Of a stretch of DNA of 64,000 nt, positions 43,112 through 51,565 are shown piece by piece. Source of the DNA: Geoglobus sp. UBA235 (GTDB lineage Archaea > Halobacteriota > Archaeoglobi > Archaeoglobales > Archaeoglobaceae); NCBI GenBank assembly GCA_002494725.1, contig DACG01000019.1:1-64000 (forward strand), given 5' to 3'. Below the pieces are notes generated by a model that worked only from the letters and a program-made list of their open reading frames with translations, had not been told where the DNA came from and did no database searches. A program made the translations under genes and the position numbers. Position 1 is the stretch's first letter. Each line of letters starts with the position of its first letter.

Positions 43112-43124
43112 CCGATTGTATCGG
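43112..43124 (-). promoter_or_regulatory. Candidate operator of the acyl-CoA dehydrogenase
   Basis: CCGAT and ATCGG are exact inverted arms with a 3-nt spacer. On the minus strand the dyad lies between a TATA-like TTTTATAC (43128-43135) and the expected transcript start, the classic place for a repressor. Arms of 5 bp are short, so this rests on position as much as on sequence. Confidence 0.4.
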
Positions 43125-43214
43125 AAAGTATAAAATTCTTTTGCGAAAAATAAAAAACTCTCGCCCTTTTAACAATCAGCAAAAACTTTATAAATGGTTT
43201 AAGGTAAATTTCGT

Positions 43215-43234
43215 GAAAATCATGAAAGATTTTC
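43215..43234. promoter_or_regulatory. Inverted repeat in the acyl-CoA dehydrogenase/thiolase spacer
   Basis: GAAAATC and GATTTTC are perfect arms with a 6-nt spacer, in the 228-nt divergent spacer. It lies about 25 nt downstream (plus strand) of a strong TATA-like CTTTATAAATGG at 43186-43197 that has no obvious gene at the right distance. It may be a regulator site or a small hairpin. Confidence 0.3.
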
Positions 43235-43324
43235 TCAAATAAAAAGTGTTCACAACCCCAGTTCTTTAAAAAAAGAAGGAAAAGCCAGAAAGTATTATAT
43301 AATGAAAGAACGTTATAGAGGTGT

Positions 43325-44506
43325 ATGTCGGTAGCAATTATTGGCGTTGGACATTCAAGGTTTGGTGCCAGAAAGGATGTCAATGTTCCTGAGCTTGCCT
43401 GGGAGGCAATAAAACCTGCCATGCAGTCAGCCAATGTCGAGCAGAAAGATATAGATTTCATGGTTGTTGGAACTGCAGGACTGTGGAGCAGTGAGGCAGC
43501 AGTTCCTCCATTGCTCTACGAGTACGGAATGTTCGAGGACGTGGGAAGCATGAGGGTTGAGGCAGCATGTGCAACTGGAAATGCTGCGATAAGGGTTGGA
43601 TACACGGCAATAGAGAGCGGTGAAGCTGATGCTGTCCTTGTTGTTGGCCTTGAAAAAATGCAGGAATCACCGAACCCAACTGTGATTGAGCTCATTGGCA
43701 GATTTGGTAGTTACTTCTGGGAGTTCGAGAACTTTGGACTGACTTTCCCGGGTTACTATGCCCTGCATGCAACAGCATACATGGCAAAATATGGAGCGAC
43801 AGAGGAGGACTTTGCCAAGGTTGCTGTCAAGAATCACCATTACGGAGCGAAGAATCCAAAGGCACAGTTTCAGAGAGAGATAAGCCTTGAACAGGCGATC
43901 AACTCACCCTATGTTGCCTGGCCATTCAAGCTCTTTGACTGCTCCCCCATAACAGACGGTTCAGCTGCTGTGATTCTTGCAAGCGAGGAGAAGGTGAAGG
44001 AGTGGGGAATAGAGGAGAAGATATGGATCCTCAGCCAGGGAGTTGGAACTGGAACAGCAAATCTGAGCAGAAGGGAGAGTTTCACATCCCTCAAATCGGC
44101 ATCCTATGCAGCTGAGGTCGCATACAGAAAGGCTGGAATTGACATTGACGCTCCTTACAGGCAGATAGATGGAGCCGATGTTCACGATTGCTTCACTGCA
44201 GCCGAGATCATAGCCTATGAGGATCTGAGATTCGCGAAGAGAGGAGAGGGAGTTGAGCTTATCAGAGAAGAGCAAACATATATTGGAGGAAGAATTCCTG
44301 TCAACGTGGATGGAGGGCTTAAGGCAAAAGGTCATCCCATAGGTGCAACAGGTGTGAGCCAGGCGGTTGAGGCTTTCAAGCAGTTGCTGAACAAGGCTGA
44401 AAACGGAAGGCAGATAGACGTCAAAAATGGAAGGTATTTGGCTCACAATGTTGGTGGAACTGGCCATTACACGTATGTCACAATTTACGGTCTTGAGAAG
44501 AGGTGA
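43325..44506 (+). CDS. Thiolase-family acetyl-CoA acyltransferase
   Basis: This 393-aa thiolase is of the archaeal/SCP-x type. The active-site Cys is in VEAACATGNAA, and the C-terminal part has DVHDCFTAAEI, VNVDGGLKAKGHPIGATG (residues 325-342) and the GGTGHYT end. It forms or cleaves beta-ketoacyl-CoA. It is followed by a DUF35 protein, its usual partner, with the stop 5 nt before that ATG. TATA TATTATATAA lies about 27 nt upstream and GAGGTG just before the ATG. Confidence 0.9.
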   Translation: MSVAIIGVGHSRFGARKDVNVPELAWEAIKPAMQSANVEQKDIDFMVVGTAGLWSSEAAVPPLLYEYGMFEDVGSMRVEAACATGNAAIRVGYTAIESGEADAVLVVGLEKMQESPNPTVIELIGRFGSYFWEFENFGLTFPGYYALHATAYMAKYGATEEDFAKVAVKNHHYGAKNPKAQFQREISLEQAINSPYVAWPFKLFDCSPITDGSAAVILASEEKVKEWGIEEKIWILSQGVGTGTANLSRRESFTSLKSASYAAEVAYRKAGIDIDAPYRQIDGADVHDCFTAAEIIAYEDLRFAKRGEGVELIREEQTYIGGRIPVNVDGGLKAKGHPIGATGVSQAVEAFKQLLNKAENGRQIDVKNGRYLAHNVGGTGHYTYVTIYGLEKR

Positions 44507-44511
44507 TTTTT

Positions 44512-45015
44512 ATGGAGGATTTGAGAAGGGCTGCTGAAACAAACATCAGGGAGTATGGCTTTCCTGTTGCAATTGATGAGAAGAGCGGTGCTTTGCAGTG
44601 GGTTGATATGAGAGATCTGACTGTAAAGTACATCATCTCAATTGAGAACATTCAGAACTTCTTTGAAGGGTTGAAGGAAGGGAAGCTCCTTGCAACCAAA
44701 TGCAGGAAATGTGGAGAGGTTTTCTTTCCCCCACAGAAGGACTGTCCGAGATGCATGGACGAGGATATGGACTGGATAGAGCTGAAAAATGAGGGAACGC
44801 TTGATACACTGACGGTTATTTTTGTCAGACCCCCAAGCTTTGCTGCTTACGATCCATACACCGTGGCAATAGCAACATTAGAAGATGGGGTGAAGGTGAC
44901 GGCATGGCTCAAGGGTGATCCGAAGAAAATAAAGCCGGGACAAAAGGTTAAAATCGAGGTCTCAAGGAGAAAGGAAGGGTACTTCATGTATGAAATAGTG
45001 CCTGTTGAGGGGTGA
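44512..45015 (+). CDS. DUF35 Zn-ribbon/OB-fold acyl-CoA-binding protein
   Basis: This 167-aa protein has a rubredoxin-like zinc ribbon (CRKCGEVFFPPQKDCPRC, residues 65-82) followed by an OB-fold domain (GTLDTLTVIFVRPPSF, VTAWLKGD). DUF35 proteins form complexes with thiolase-like enzymes and shuttle CoA intermediates in archaea. ATG 44512 is chosen because GAGGTGAT lies 4 nt upstream. It sits between the thiolase and the 3-hydroxyacyl-CoA dehydrogenase fusion. Confidence 0.88.
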   Translation: MEDLRRAAETNIREYGFPVAIDEKSGALQWVDMRDLTVKYIISIENIQNFFEGLKEGKLLATKCRKCGEVFFPPQKDCPRCMDEDMDWIELKNEGTLDTLTVIFVRPPSFAAYDPYTVAIATLEDGVKVTAWLKGDPKKIKPGQKVKIEVSRRKEGYFMYEIVPVEG

Positions 45016-45019
45016 TGCT

Positions 45020-46978
45020 ATGGAGATAAAAAGGGTTGCTGTTCTTGGAGCAGGTGCGATGGGCTCGGGAATAGCCCAGGTTGTGGCTCAGGCTGGATAT
45101 GAGGTATGGGTGAGAGACATAAAGGACGAATTCCTTGAGAGAGGGAGGGCAAACATTGAAAAGAACCTGAGGAGGGCTGTGAACAAGGGGAAGATAAGTC
45201 TTCCGAAGTACAGGGAGATAATGAACAGAATTCACTTCACAACAGATCTTGAGGAGGCTGTTAAGGATGCGGATCTTGTTATTGAGGCTGTACCTGAGAT
45301 AATGGATCTAAAAAAGGAGGTATTTCAGGAAGTTTGCAAGCACAACTCAAAGGCACTGCTCGCAACCAACACATCAGGTCTGAGCATTACTGAGCTTTCA
45401 AAGGCAACAGACAGGCCTGAGATGTTTCTGGGAATGCACTTCTTCAATCCCGTGCCAGTCATGGCCCTTGTTGAGGTTATAAGGGGAGAGAAGACAGGTG
45501 ATGAGGCTGTAAACACTGCGGTTGAGTTTGTGAAGAGCATTGGGAAAACACCTGTTGTGGTAAAGAAGGATGTTGAGGGGTTCATTGTCAATAGATGCCT
45601 TGTTCCTTACCTTGTTCTTGCAATAGATGACGCTGAGAAGGGAGTTGCAGAAATTGAGGAGATCGATGCAGAACTGCTTTACACATACAAGATGCCCATG
45701 GGTCCCCTGGAGCTTTCAGATTTCGTTGGATTAGACATTCTTTACTACGCAGGACAGCAGTGGGATATAGTGCCAAAATCGAAGCTTCTTGAGGAGAAGT
45801 TCAACAGCAAGGAGCTTGGAATGAAAACAGCAAAGGGCTTTTACGACTGGAGAGGAGGAAGACCAAAGATTCCAAAGGAGAAGGCCGGAAAGTATGATGC
45901 CCTGAGAATAATAGCACCGATGATCAACATTGCAGCAGATCTTATTGATATGGGCGTTGCAGATGCAAAGGAGATTGATACGGCAATGAAGCTTGGAACA
46001 AACATGCCAAAAGGTCCCTTAGAGATGGCAGACGAGATAGGGCTTGACGTCATCCTGGCAAAGGTTGAGGAGGTTTACAGGGAGAAGGGATACGAGATCC
46101 TCAAGCCATCTGAGTACCTGAAAAAGCTTGTATCAGAAGGGAAACTTGGAAAGAAGACATCTGAAGGATTCTACAAGTACGAGGCTGGAACTTACCAGAA
46201 CATAAGGATAGAGAAGCTTGACAGGGGAATAGTGAAGCTCGTCCTGAACAGACCCCACAGGCTGAACACAATAACAATCGAGCTTCTGGATGAGCTGAAA
46301 AGGGCTCTGGATGAGCTCAGCCTTGACAGCGATGCAAGGGTCATAATCATAACTGGAGAGGGTAAGGCATTCTCTGCCGGCCTTGATCTGCAGGCTGCCG
46401 GCACAGATGAGGTTCTGAACCCATCTGTGTCAATGCTTCTTGCTGCAAAGGGACAGGAGGCGTTCACCGCAATTGAAAAAACACCAAAGCCTGTTATAGC
46501 TGCAATCAATGGATATGCGTTTGGCGGTGGATGTGAGCTTGCACTTGCCTGTGATTTCAGAATAATGGCCAAGAACGCACAGATCGGACTGACAGAAACA
46601 TCTCTCGGACTCATTCCGGGATGGGGTGGAACCCAGAGAATGGCAAAGATTCTTGGCATGGCGAAGGCAAAGGAGCTCATAATGTTTGCAAAGAGGCTCA
46701 ATGGAGAGGAAGCAGAGAAGATTGGGCTTGTGAATAAAGCTGCTGATCCTGAGAGATTCTGGGATGAGGTGATGGAGTTTGCAACGAAACTGGCTGAGGG
46801 TGCACCTGTGGCTTTGAGATTGGCTAAATTTGCAATCAACTTCGGCTACGAGCTTCCAGTTGAGGCTGGACAGGCAATTGAGGCGGCATACTTTGGAATA
46901 ACAACATCCACAGATGATGTCAAGGAGGGCTTTGCTGCGTTCTTTGAGAAGAGAAAGCCTGAATTCAAGGGTAAATGA
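45020..46978 (+). CDS. 3-hydroxyacyl-CoA dehydrogenase/enoyl-CoA hydratase fusion
   Basis: This 652-aa bifunctional beta-oxidation enzyme has an NAD-binding dehydrogenase domain at the N-terminus (VAVLGAGAMGSGIAQVVAQ, EAVPEIMDLKKEVF, FFNPVPVMALVEV). An enoyl-CoA hydratase domain begins after about residue 395 (LVLNRPHRLNT, GKAFSAGLDL, GYAFGGGCELALACD). The order dehydrogenase-hydratase is the reverse of bacterial FadB and is common in Archaeoglobales. ATG 45020 follows GGGGTGAT by 3 nt. With thiolase, DUF35, the acyl-CoA dehydrogenase and EtfBA it completes a fatty-acid oxidation set. Confidence 0.94.
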   Translation: MEIKRVAVLGAGAMGSGIAQVVAQAGYEVWVRDIKDEFLERGRANIEKNLRRAVNKGKISLPKYREIMNRIHFTTDLEEAVKDADLVIEAVPEIMDLKKEVFQEVCKHNSKALLATNTSGLSITELSKATDRPEMFLGMHFFNPVPVMALVEVIRGEKTGDEAVNTAVEFVKSIGKTPVVVKKDVEGFIVNRCLVPYLVLAIDDAEKGVAEIEEIDAELLYTYKMPMGPLELSDFVGLDILYYAGQQWDIVPKSKLLEEKFNSKELGMKTAKGFYDWRGGRPKIPKEKAGKYDALRIIAPMINIAADLIDMGVADAKEIDTAMKLGTNMPKGPLEMADEIGLDVILAKVEEVYREKGYEILKPSEYLKKLVSEGKLGKKTSEGFYKYEAGTYQNIRIEKLDRGIVKLVLNRPHRLNTITIELLDELKRALDELSLDSDARVIIITGEGKAFSAGLDLQAAGTDEVLNPSVSMLLAAKGQEAFTAIEKTPKPVIAAINGYAFGGGCELALACDFRIMAKNAQIGLTETSLGLIPGWGGTQRMAKILGMAKAKELIMFAKRLNGEEAEKIGLVNKAADPERFWDEVMEFATKLAEGAPVALRLAKFAINFGYELPVEAGQAIEAAYFGITTSTDDVKEGFAAFFEKRKPEFKGK

Positions 46979-47057
46979 GAACAATAAATAATTACAATTT
47001 TATTATTTGGAAAAAGCTATGAACTGGTGGAAGTTAACGTAAAGAGAGGTGATGACC

Positions 47058-47798
47058 TTGAAAATTATCGTTCTTGCAAAGCACGCAGCAGATCCTGAAA
47101 GCGAGATTCATGTTTCGGCTGACGGGAAGGGAGTTGATGAGAAGGGACTTGTTTTTGATATAAATGACTGGGACAGGTATGCGATAGAGGAGGCAATAAG
47201 GATAAAGGAAGAGCATGGAGGAGAGGTGGTTGTTGTTGGAGTTGGTTATGCAGACGATACATTGAGAAAATGCCTTGCCATGGGTGCTGACAGGGCAATA
47301 AAGATTCCCCTTGACTCCGGAATGGATTCCTACATGACAGCCATGGCTGTAAAGGAGGCAATAGCTGATGAGACCTTTGATCTGATTCTTGCAGGATTGA
47401 TGAGTCAGGACTACAACAACGCCCTTACTGGACCGATTCTGGCAGGAATGCTTGACATACCCTACGCAACAGCGGTGACAAGCATAAGCGTTGAGGACGG
47501 GAAGATAAGGGTTGTGAGGGAGCTTGAAGGAGGTTATGGAGAGGAGAACACCCTGCCTCTGCCAGCACTCATCACTGTTCAGAGCGGAATAAACGAGCCC
47601 AGATACGTTTCGATAATGGGGATAAAGAGGGCAAAAACAAAGGAACTCAAAGAGATCAGTGTTGATGCAGGAGAGGGAAGAATTCAAGTTGAGAAAGTCT
47701 ATGTGCCTCCTGTGGAGAAGGCTGAGCTGATTGAGGGCTCTCCTGAGGAGATTGCTGAAAAGCTTGTTGAGATTCTGAAGGACAGGGGGTTGATATGA
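47058..47798 (+). CDS. etfB: Electron transfer flavoprotein beta subunit
   Basis: This 246-aa subunit accepts electrons from acyl-CoA dehydrogenases together with EtfA. I choose TTG 47058: the protein then begins LKIIVLAKH, the usual family start, and GAGGTGAT lies 4 nt upstream. The ATG 6 nt earlier overlaps that site. Motifs are INDWDRYAIEEAIRIKEEHGG (split) and VVVGVGYADDTLRKCLAMGADRA (split). The etfA start overlaps its stop as ATGA. Confidence 0.92.
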   Translation: MKIIVLAKHAADPESEIHVSADGKGVDEKGLVFDINDWDRYAIEEAIRIKEEHGGEVVVVGVGYADDTLRKCLAMGADRAIKIPLDSGMDSYMTAMAVKEAIADETFDLILAGLMSQDYNNALTGPILAGMLDIPYATAVTSISVEDGKIRVVRELEGGYGEENTLPLPALITVQSGINEPRYVSIMGIKRAKTKELKEISVDAGEGRIQVEKVYVPPVEKAELIEGSPEEIAEKLVEILKDRGLI

Positions 47799-48754
47799 TG
47801 AGGGTCTTTGCAATAGCGGAAGTAAGCTCTGGAGAGCTTGATCCTGTCAGCATTGAACTTCTGAACCTCGCAAATGCTATAAAAGGTGAGGGTAGTGCTG
47901 AGGCGGTTGTGATTGGAAACAATCTCTCAGAATTTGCCGGAGAGCTTGCAAAGCATGCTGATAAAGTGTGGAAAATTGAGGATGGAAGTCTTGAGAACTA
48001 CAATCCCGAGATGTACGTTGATGTCCTTCTCCAGCTCTTCTCAAGAGAGAAACCTGATGTCGTGCTCATTCCAAACTCATCGAGAGGGGCTGAATTTGCA
48101 CCGCTTTTAGCTGTTAAGCTCAGCGCTCCAATAGTCACAGACATTGTGGGACTTGATTTCAGCAATGGAGTCAAGGCAACCAGATACATATTCCAGGGAA
48201 AGCTTCTGGTTGATGTCCTTGTGAAGGAGTCTGAAAGCTATGTTTTTACAGTGAGGCAGGGTGTGTTCAAGGATGAGTGCAGAGTTGAAGGAGAGGTAGT
48301 TGATTCGGGAATAAAGCCATCAGCATCACCAAAAAGAGAATTTGTTGGCATAGTTGAGCCTGAGGCTGGAGAGGTTGACATAAGCCAGGCTGACATAGTT
48401 GTTTCGGTTGGAAGAGGGATAGATGATGCATCAAACATTGAACTTGCCGAAGAGCTTGCAGAGGTCCTTGGTGGAGTTGTTGCAGGAAGCAGACCCGTTA
48501 TTGACAGTGGATGGCTGCCCAAAGACAGACAGGTTGGCATTTCTGGAAAAACAGTGAAGCCAAAGCTTTATCTGGCACTGGGAATAAGCGGTGCTTTCCA
48601 GCACATAATGGGAATGAAGGACAGCGAATTAATCATAGCGGTCAACAAGGATCCTGAGGCTCCGATATTCGGAGTTGCCCAGTACGGAATTGTTGGAGAT
48701 CTTTTTGATGTGGTTCCAGCCCTGATTGAGAAGCTCAGAGAGGTCAAGGGCTGA
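47795..48754 (+). CDS. etfA: Electron transfer flavoprotein alpha subunit
   Basis: This 319-aa FAD-binding subunit has the C-terminal ETF signature DIVVSVGRGIDDASNIELA (residues 197-215), GGVVAGSRPVIDSGWLPKDRQ (split) and LYLALGISGAFQHIMGMKDS, with VNKDPEAPIF. It pairs with EtfB just upstream (4-nt overlap). No ferredoxin domain is fused. Its end overlaps an out-of-frame remnant by 29 nt. Confidence 0.94.
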   Translation: MMRVFAIAEVSSGELDPVSIELLNLANAIKGEGSAEAVVIGNNLSEFAGELAKHADKVWKIEDGSLENYNPEMYVDVLLQLFSREKPDVVLIPNSSRGAEFAPLLAVKLSAPIVTDIVGLDFSNGVKATRYIFQGKLLVDVLVKESESYVFTVRQGVFKDECRVEGEVVDSGIKPSASPKREFVGIVEPEAGEVDISQADIVVSVGRGIDDASNIELAEELAEVLGGVVAGSRPVIDSGWLPKDRQVGISGKTVKPKLYLALGISGAFQHIMGMKDSELIIAVNKDPEAPIFGVAQYGIVGDLFDVVPALIEKLREVKG

Positions 48755-49037
48755 ATTTCTTTACTTTTTTTCAGATATCATAGATGAAATAAAGAATAAT
48801 TTCAGGTGGGAGTATCCTGTAGGTATTCCATCATACGGTACCGGGAGAAAGAAGGTAGCTGTAGATATTGTCTATACTGTATCAGACAAAAAGTGGATCG
48901 CAATAGAAATAGAAATGATTGGGGCGGGAAAAGAATTTAAAAGTGAGCTGATGAGATGCATTTACAAGCTAAAAACTGCTCCTGAATGCAGGAAACAAAG
49001 GTATCTTGCTGCTTTAAAACAAAATTTGAACCGCTGA
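48755..49037 (+). pseudogene. Possible remnant of a PD-(D/E)XK-like nuclease
   Basis: The frame open from 48726 to 49037 has no good start after the etfA stop but encodes a plausible protein segment: KKVAVDIVYTVSDKKWIAIE and then EMIGAGKEFKSELMRCIYKL. The Asp-strand-Glu-x-Glu spacing is like a restriction-endonuclease core with the final Lys replaced. It is AT-richer than the ETF genes. I read it as the tail of a lost gene, but a short expressed gene with an unusual start cannot be excluded. The 307-nt stretch from etfA to the desulforedoxin gene holds nothing else that I can see. Confidence 0.35.
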
Positions 49038-49061
49038 ACGTTACAGGAACAATTATCAATC

Positions 49062-49223
49062 ATGAGAATAACTGTGGATGAAGTGAATGGCATGGTAAAT
49101 GTAAGCAAGGCTGGACAGATTTTCAGATGTGAAGTATGCGGGAATGTTGTTAAGGTTAAGGAAGTTGGAGGAGGGGAGCTCGTTTGCTGTGGACAGCCCA
49201 TGACACTTGTTTCAAGTCCTTAA
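49062..49223 (+). CDS. Desulforedoxin-like rubredoxin-type mini-protein
   Basis: This 53-aa protein has the desulforedoxin pattern FRCEVCGNVV and GGGELVCCGQPM, with two CXXC/CC pairs forming one Fe(Cys)4 centre. Such domains carry electrons or form the N-terminal part of superoxide reductases; here it stands alone. A start at the internal ATG 49092 would give 43 aa, closer to the classic 36-aa protein. It ends 10 nt before the convergent membrane-anchored protein. Confidence 0.8.
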   Translation: MRITVDEVNGMVNVSKAGQIFRCEVCGNVVKVKEVGGGELVCCGQPMTLVSSP

Positions 49224-49233
49224 TATGAACATT

Positions 49234-49470
49234 TCAGAGAACCTCTGTGTAGATCATGTAGGCAAGGATCAGGGCAACGACCACTATTGCAATGTCAAGA
49301 ATCCTCAGCTTCATGTCAGAGCCAACTTCCACAGCATTTCTGTAGAGAATGCCTGAGGTTAAATCCCTCTCTCTGACAGCATCAACAGCTTTTTCTCCTT
49401 CAACCTCCTCAACCACCTCTATCTCATCATCATCCATGAGTATGTCAACAATCTTGTCTTTCCTCTCCAT
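49234..49470 (-). CDS. Small acidic protein with C-terminal membrane anchor
   Basis: This 78-aa protein has an acidic N-terminal part (DDDEIEVVEEVEGE) and one C-terminal membrane helix (LDIAIVVVALILAYMIY). It has no signal peptide, so it should be tail-anchored with its bulk in the cytoplasm. I use ATG 49470; a start 15 nt upstream would overlap the minD-like gene. It is probably cotranscribed with that ATPase and might recruit it to the membrane, which is inference only. Confidence 0.7.
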   Translation of the reverse strand: MERKDKIVDILMDDDEIEVVEEVEGEKAVDAVRERDLTSGILYRNAVEVGSDMKLRILDIAIVVVALILAYMIYTEVL

Positions 49471-49474
49471 ACAA

Positions 49475-50239
49475 TCACCAGTCAAATCTCAATCTCAGCT
49501 TTCCGTAGAGCTTTATTCTGTTTCTGATTCCCAGTATTTTTTCAGCCATTACTATAAAATCTTTTGCCACACCTGATTTTGGCTTGTAACTCACAACAGG
49601 GACTCCAGCCTCCCAGCTTTCTGAGATAAGCTTTGACTCCCTTATCAAACCTGAAAGCTCAATTCCAAGTGTACCCAGAGAGCTTTCAACAACCCTCTTC
49701 TCACCATCATATCTGTTAAAGACAACACCACCTCTGGCCTTATCCATCTCATTCAGAACACTCAGTACCTTTGAAGCCGTGCTGAGAGATGAAATGTCCG
49801 GATTTGTGACAACGTGAACCTCATCAGCAACAGAGAGGGAAAGAACTGCAAGTCTGCTCAGCCCTGCTGAAACGTCAAGAACGACAACATCACTCTTCTT
49901 TTCAAGAAACTGAATGAATTCTATGAACTTTTCCTCATCAAACTTCTTCAGGAGGTGAGGGGGTGAGAGGGAGGGGACAAAGATGAGTGATGTCAGGTAA
50001 TTTCCAACTCTTGCCTTAAGCCTGTAAATGGGCTCATCCATACCTGCGTTTCCTGAGACAGCATCCATAAGACCGACAGGAGGGTTATCGATCCCGAACT
50101 GGAGATGGAGATTTGGCAGAACAAAGTCACAGTCCACAACAGCCACCTCGGTAAATGCAGAGAGAGCAACAGCTAAGTTTGCAGAAACTGTTGTTTTTCC
50201 AACCCCTCCCTTGCCAGAAGTGATGGCAATTACGGCCAT
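49475..50239 (-). CDS. MinD/ParA-family ATPase
   Basis: This 254-aa deviant Walker ATPase begins AVIAITSGKGGVGKTTVSANLA, and has VVDCDFVLPNLH and VVLDVSAGLSRLAVLS, the MinD pattern. The C-terminus ends in a short basic helix (RNRIKLYGKLRLRF) that could serve as a membrane-targeting helix. A TATA (AAATATATC) about 27 nt upstream of the ATG suggests a leaderless mRNA. The downstream tail-anchored gene may be its partner. Partitioning versus surface-structure positioning cannot be decided. Confidence 0.87.
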   Translation of the reverse strand: MAVIAITSGKGGVGKTTVSANLAVALSAFTEVAVVDCDFVLPNLHLQFGIDNPPVGLMDAVSGNAGMDEPIYRLKARVGNYLTSLIFVPSLSPPHLLKKFDEEKFIEFIQFLEKKSDVVVLDVSAGLSRLAVLSLSVADEVHVVTNPDISSLSTASKVLSVLNEMDKARGGVVFNRYDGEKRVVESSLGTLGIELSGLIRESKLISESWEAGVPVVSYKPKSGVAKDFIVMAEKILGIRNRIKLYGKLRLRFDW

Positions 50240-50341
50240 TTCCAGAATGAGTTGAGATGATGATATATTTACCTTTCCGCTTTTTACCGGAATTTTACCT
50301 CCCCGAAATTTATTTATTCCTAAGGATTGAAAGCAGGAGGA

Positions 50342-51565
50342 ATGACGGTAATCAGATTTCTTGGAGGATGCAGGGAAGTTGGGAGATCAGCGATAATGGT
50401 AGACCCGCTCATACTGGATTACGGGATAAAACCCTCTGATCCCCCTGAATTTCCTGTCAATGGAGTTGCCCCAAAAAGTGTTGTGATCTCACACGGTCAC
50501 CTTGATCATGTTGGTGTCGCACCAAATCTCATGGACTACGATCCAAAGGTTTTCATGACATCTCCAACCAGAGATCTTTCAGACATACTTCTGAAGGATT
50601 CCATGAACATAATGGAGAATCCGCCCTTTGGCAAGAGAGAGTACATGCAGTTCAATTCCAACACAAGAGAGATCGGATACGATGACACGGTATTGATTGA
50701 TGGATGGGAGCTAACATTCTTCAACGCTGGACACATTCCGGGAAGTGCCTCGGTTTACCTCTCAAGGGATGTGAATATACTCTACACGGGGGACGTAAGG
50801 CTTGAGGATACGAGGCTGCTTGAAGGAGCCGATACATCCTTCCCCGAAACGGATATCCTCATAGTGGAGTCCACATACTTTGGGGTTGAGCATCCTGAGA
50901 GGAAAGAACTTGAAAGGCTTTTTGTGGAGAGTGTAACTGAAACCTTGGACATGGGAGGACATGCGATCATCCCCGCCTTTGCGGTTGGAAGAACTCAGGA
51001 AATCATGATGATTCTGACAAAGCATGGAATAACACCCTACATTGATGGCATGGGAAAGGAGGTTTCGAGGATTCTTGAGAGGTATCCCGATTATCTCAAA
51101 AGTGTGAGGGACCTGAAAAGGGCAATCAGAAAGTCGGTTGTGGTTGAGAGAGGAAAGAGAGAGAGAGTTCTTGAGGAGCCTTCAGCTGTGATAACAACAG
51201 CAGGAATGCTAAATGGAGGGCCGGCGCTGTTTTACATCTCAAGACTCTACAATGACGAGAAGTCCAAGATAATTCTCACAGGATATCAGGTTGAGGGGAC
51301 AAATGGTGACAGGGTGCTGAGAACAAACACTATTGACCTTGGAATGAAAACTGTTAGGCTGAAAATGAAGGTGGAACAGTATGATTTTTCAGCACATGCC
51401 GATGACTCCCAGCTGAAGGAGCTTGTTAAAAAGGTTGTCAACAGGGGAGCTGAGATGGTCTTCACTGTTCACGGTGAGGAGACGGAGAACTTCGCAAGGT
51501 GGATAAGGGAGGAGCTGGGAGTTGAGAGCTTCGCCCCGAGCAACGGTGATATGTACGTTATATGA
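50342..51565 (+). CDS. Beta-CASP metallo-beta-lactamase ribonuclease (aCPSF2-like)
   Basis: This protein of about 407 aa has the MBL zinc motifs ISHGHLDHVG, FNAGHIPGSASVYL and LYTGDVRLED, and the beta-CASP motifs including IPAFAVGRTQEIM, DFSAHADDSQL and VFTVHGEET. It lacks N-terminal KH domains, so it resembles aCPSF2 rather than aCPSF1. Family members cut or trim RNA. ATG 50342 follows AGGAGG directly. It overlaps the phosphoesterase gene by 4 nt. Confidence 0.9.
   Translation: MTVIRFLGGCREVGRSAIMVDPLILDYGIKPSDPPEFPVNGVAPKSVVISHGHLDHVGVAPNLMDYDPKVFMTSPTRDLSDILLKDSMNIMENPPFGKREYMQFNSNTREIGYDDTVLIDGWELTFFNAGHIPGSASVYLSRDVNILYTGDVRLEDTRLLEGADTSFPETDILIVESTYFGVEHPERKELERLFVESVTETLDMGGHAIIPAFAVGRTQEIMMILTKHGITPYIDGMGKEVSRILERYPDYLKSVRDLKRAIRKSVVVERGKRERVLEEPSAVITTAGMLNGGPALFYISRLYNDEKSKIILTGYQVEGTNGDRVLRTNTIDLGMKTVRLKMKVEQYDFSAHADDSQLKELVKKVVNRGAEMVFTVHGEETENFARWIREELGVESFAPSNGDMYVI

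Noticed and set aside
47034..47813. 259-aa open frame on the minus strand
   Set aside because: It mirrors etfB, whose motifs are clear. Its own translation is low-complexity and matches nothing.
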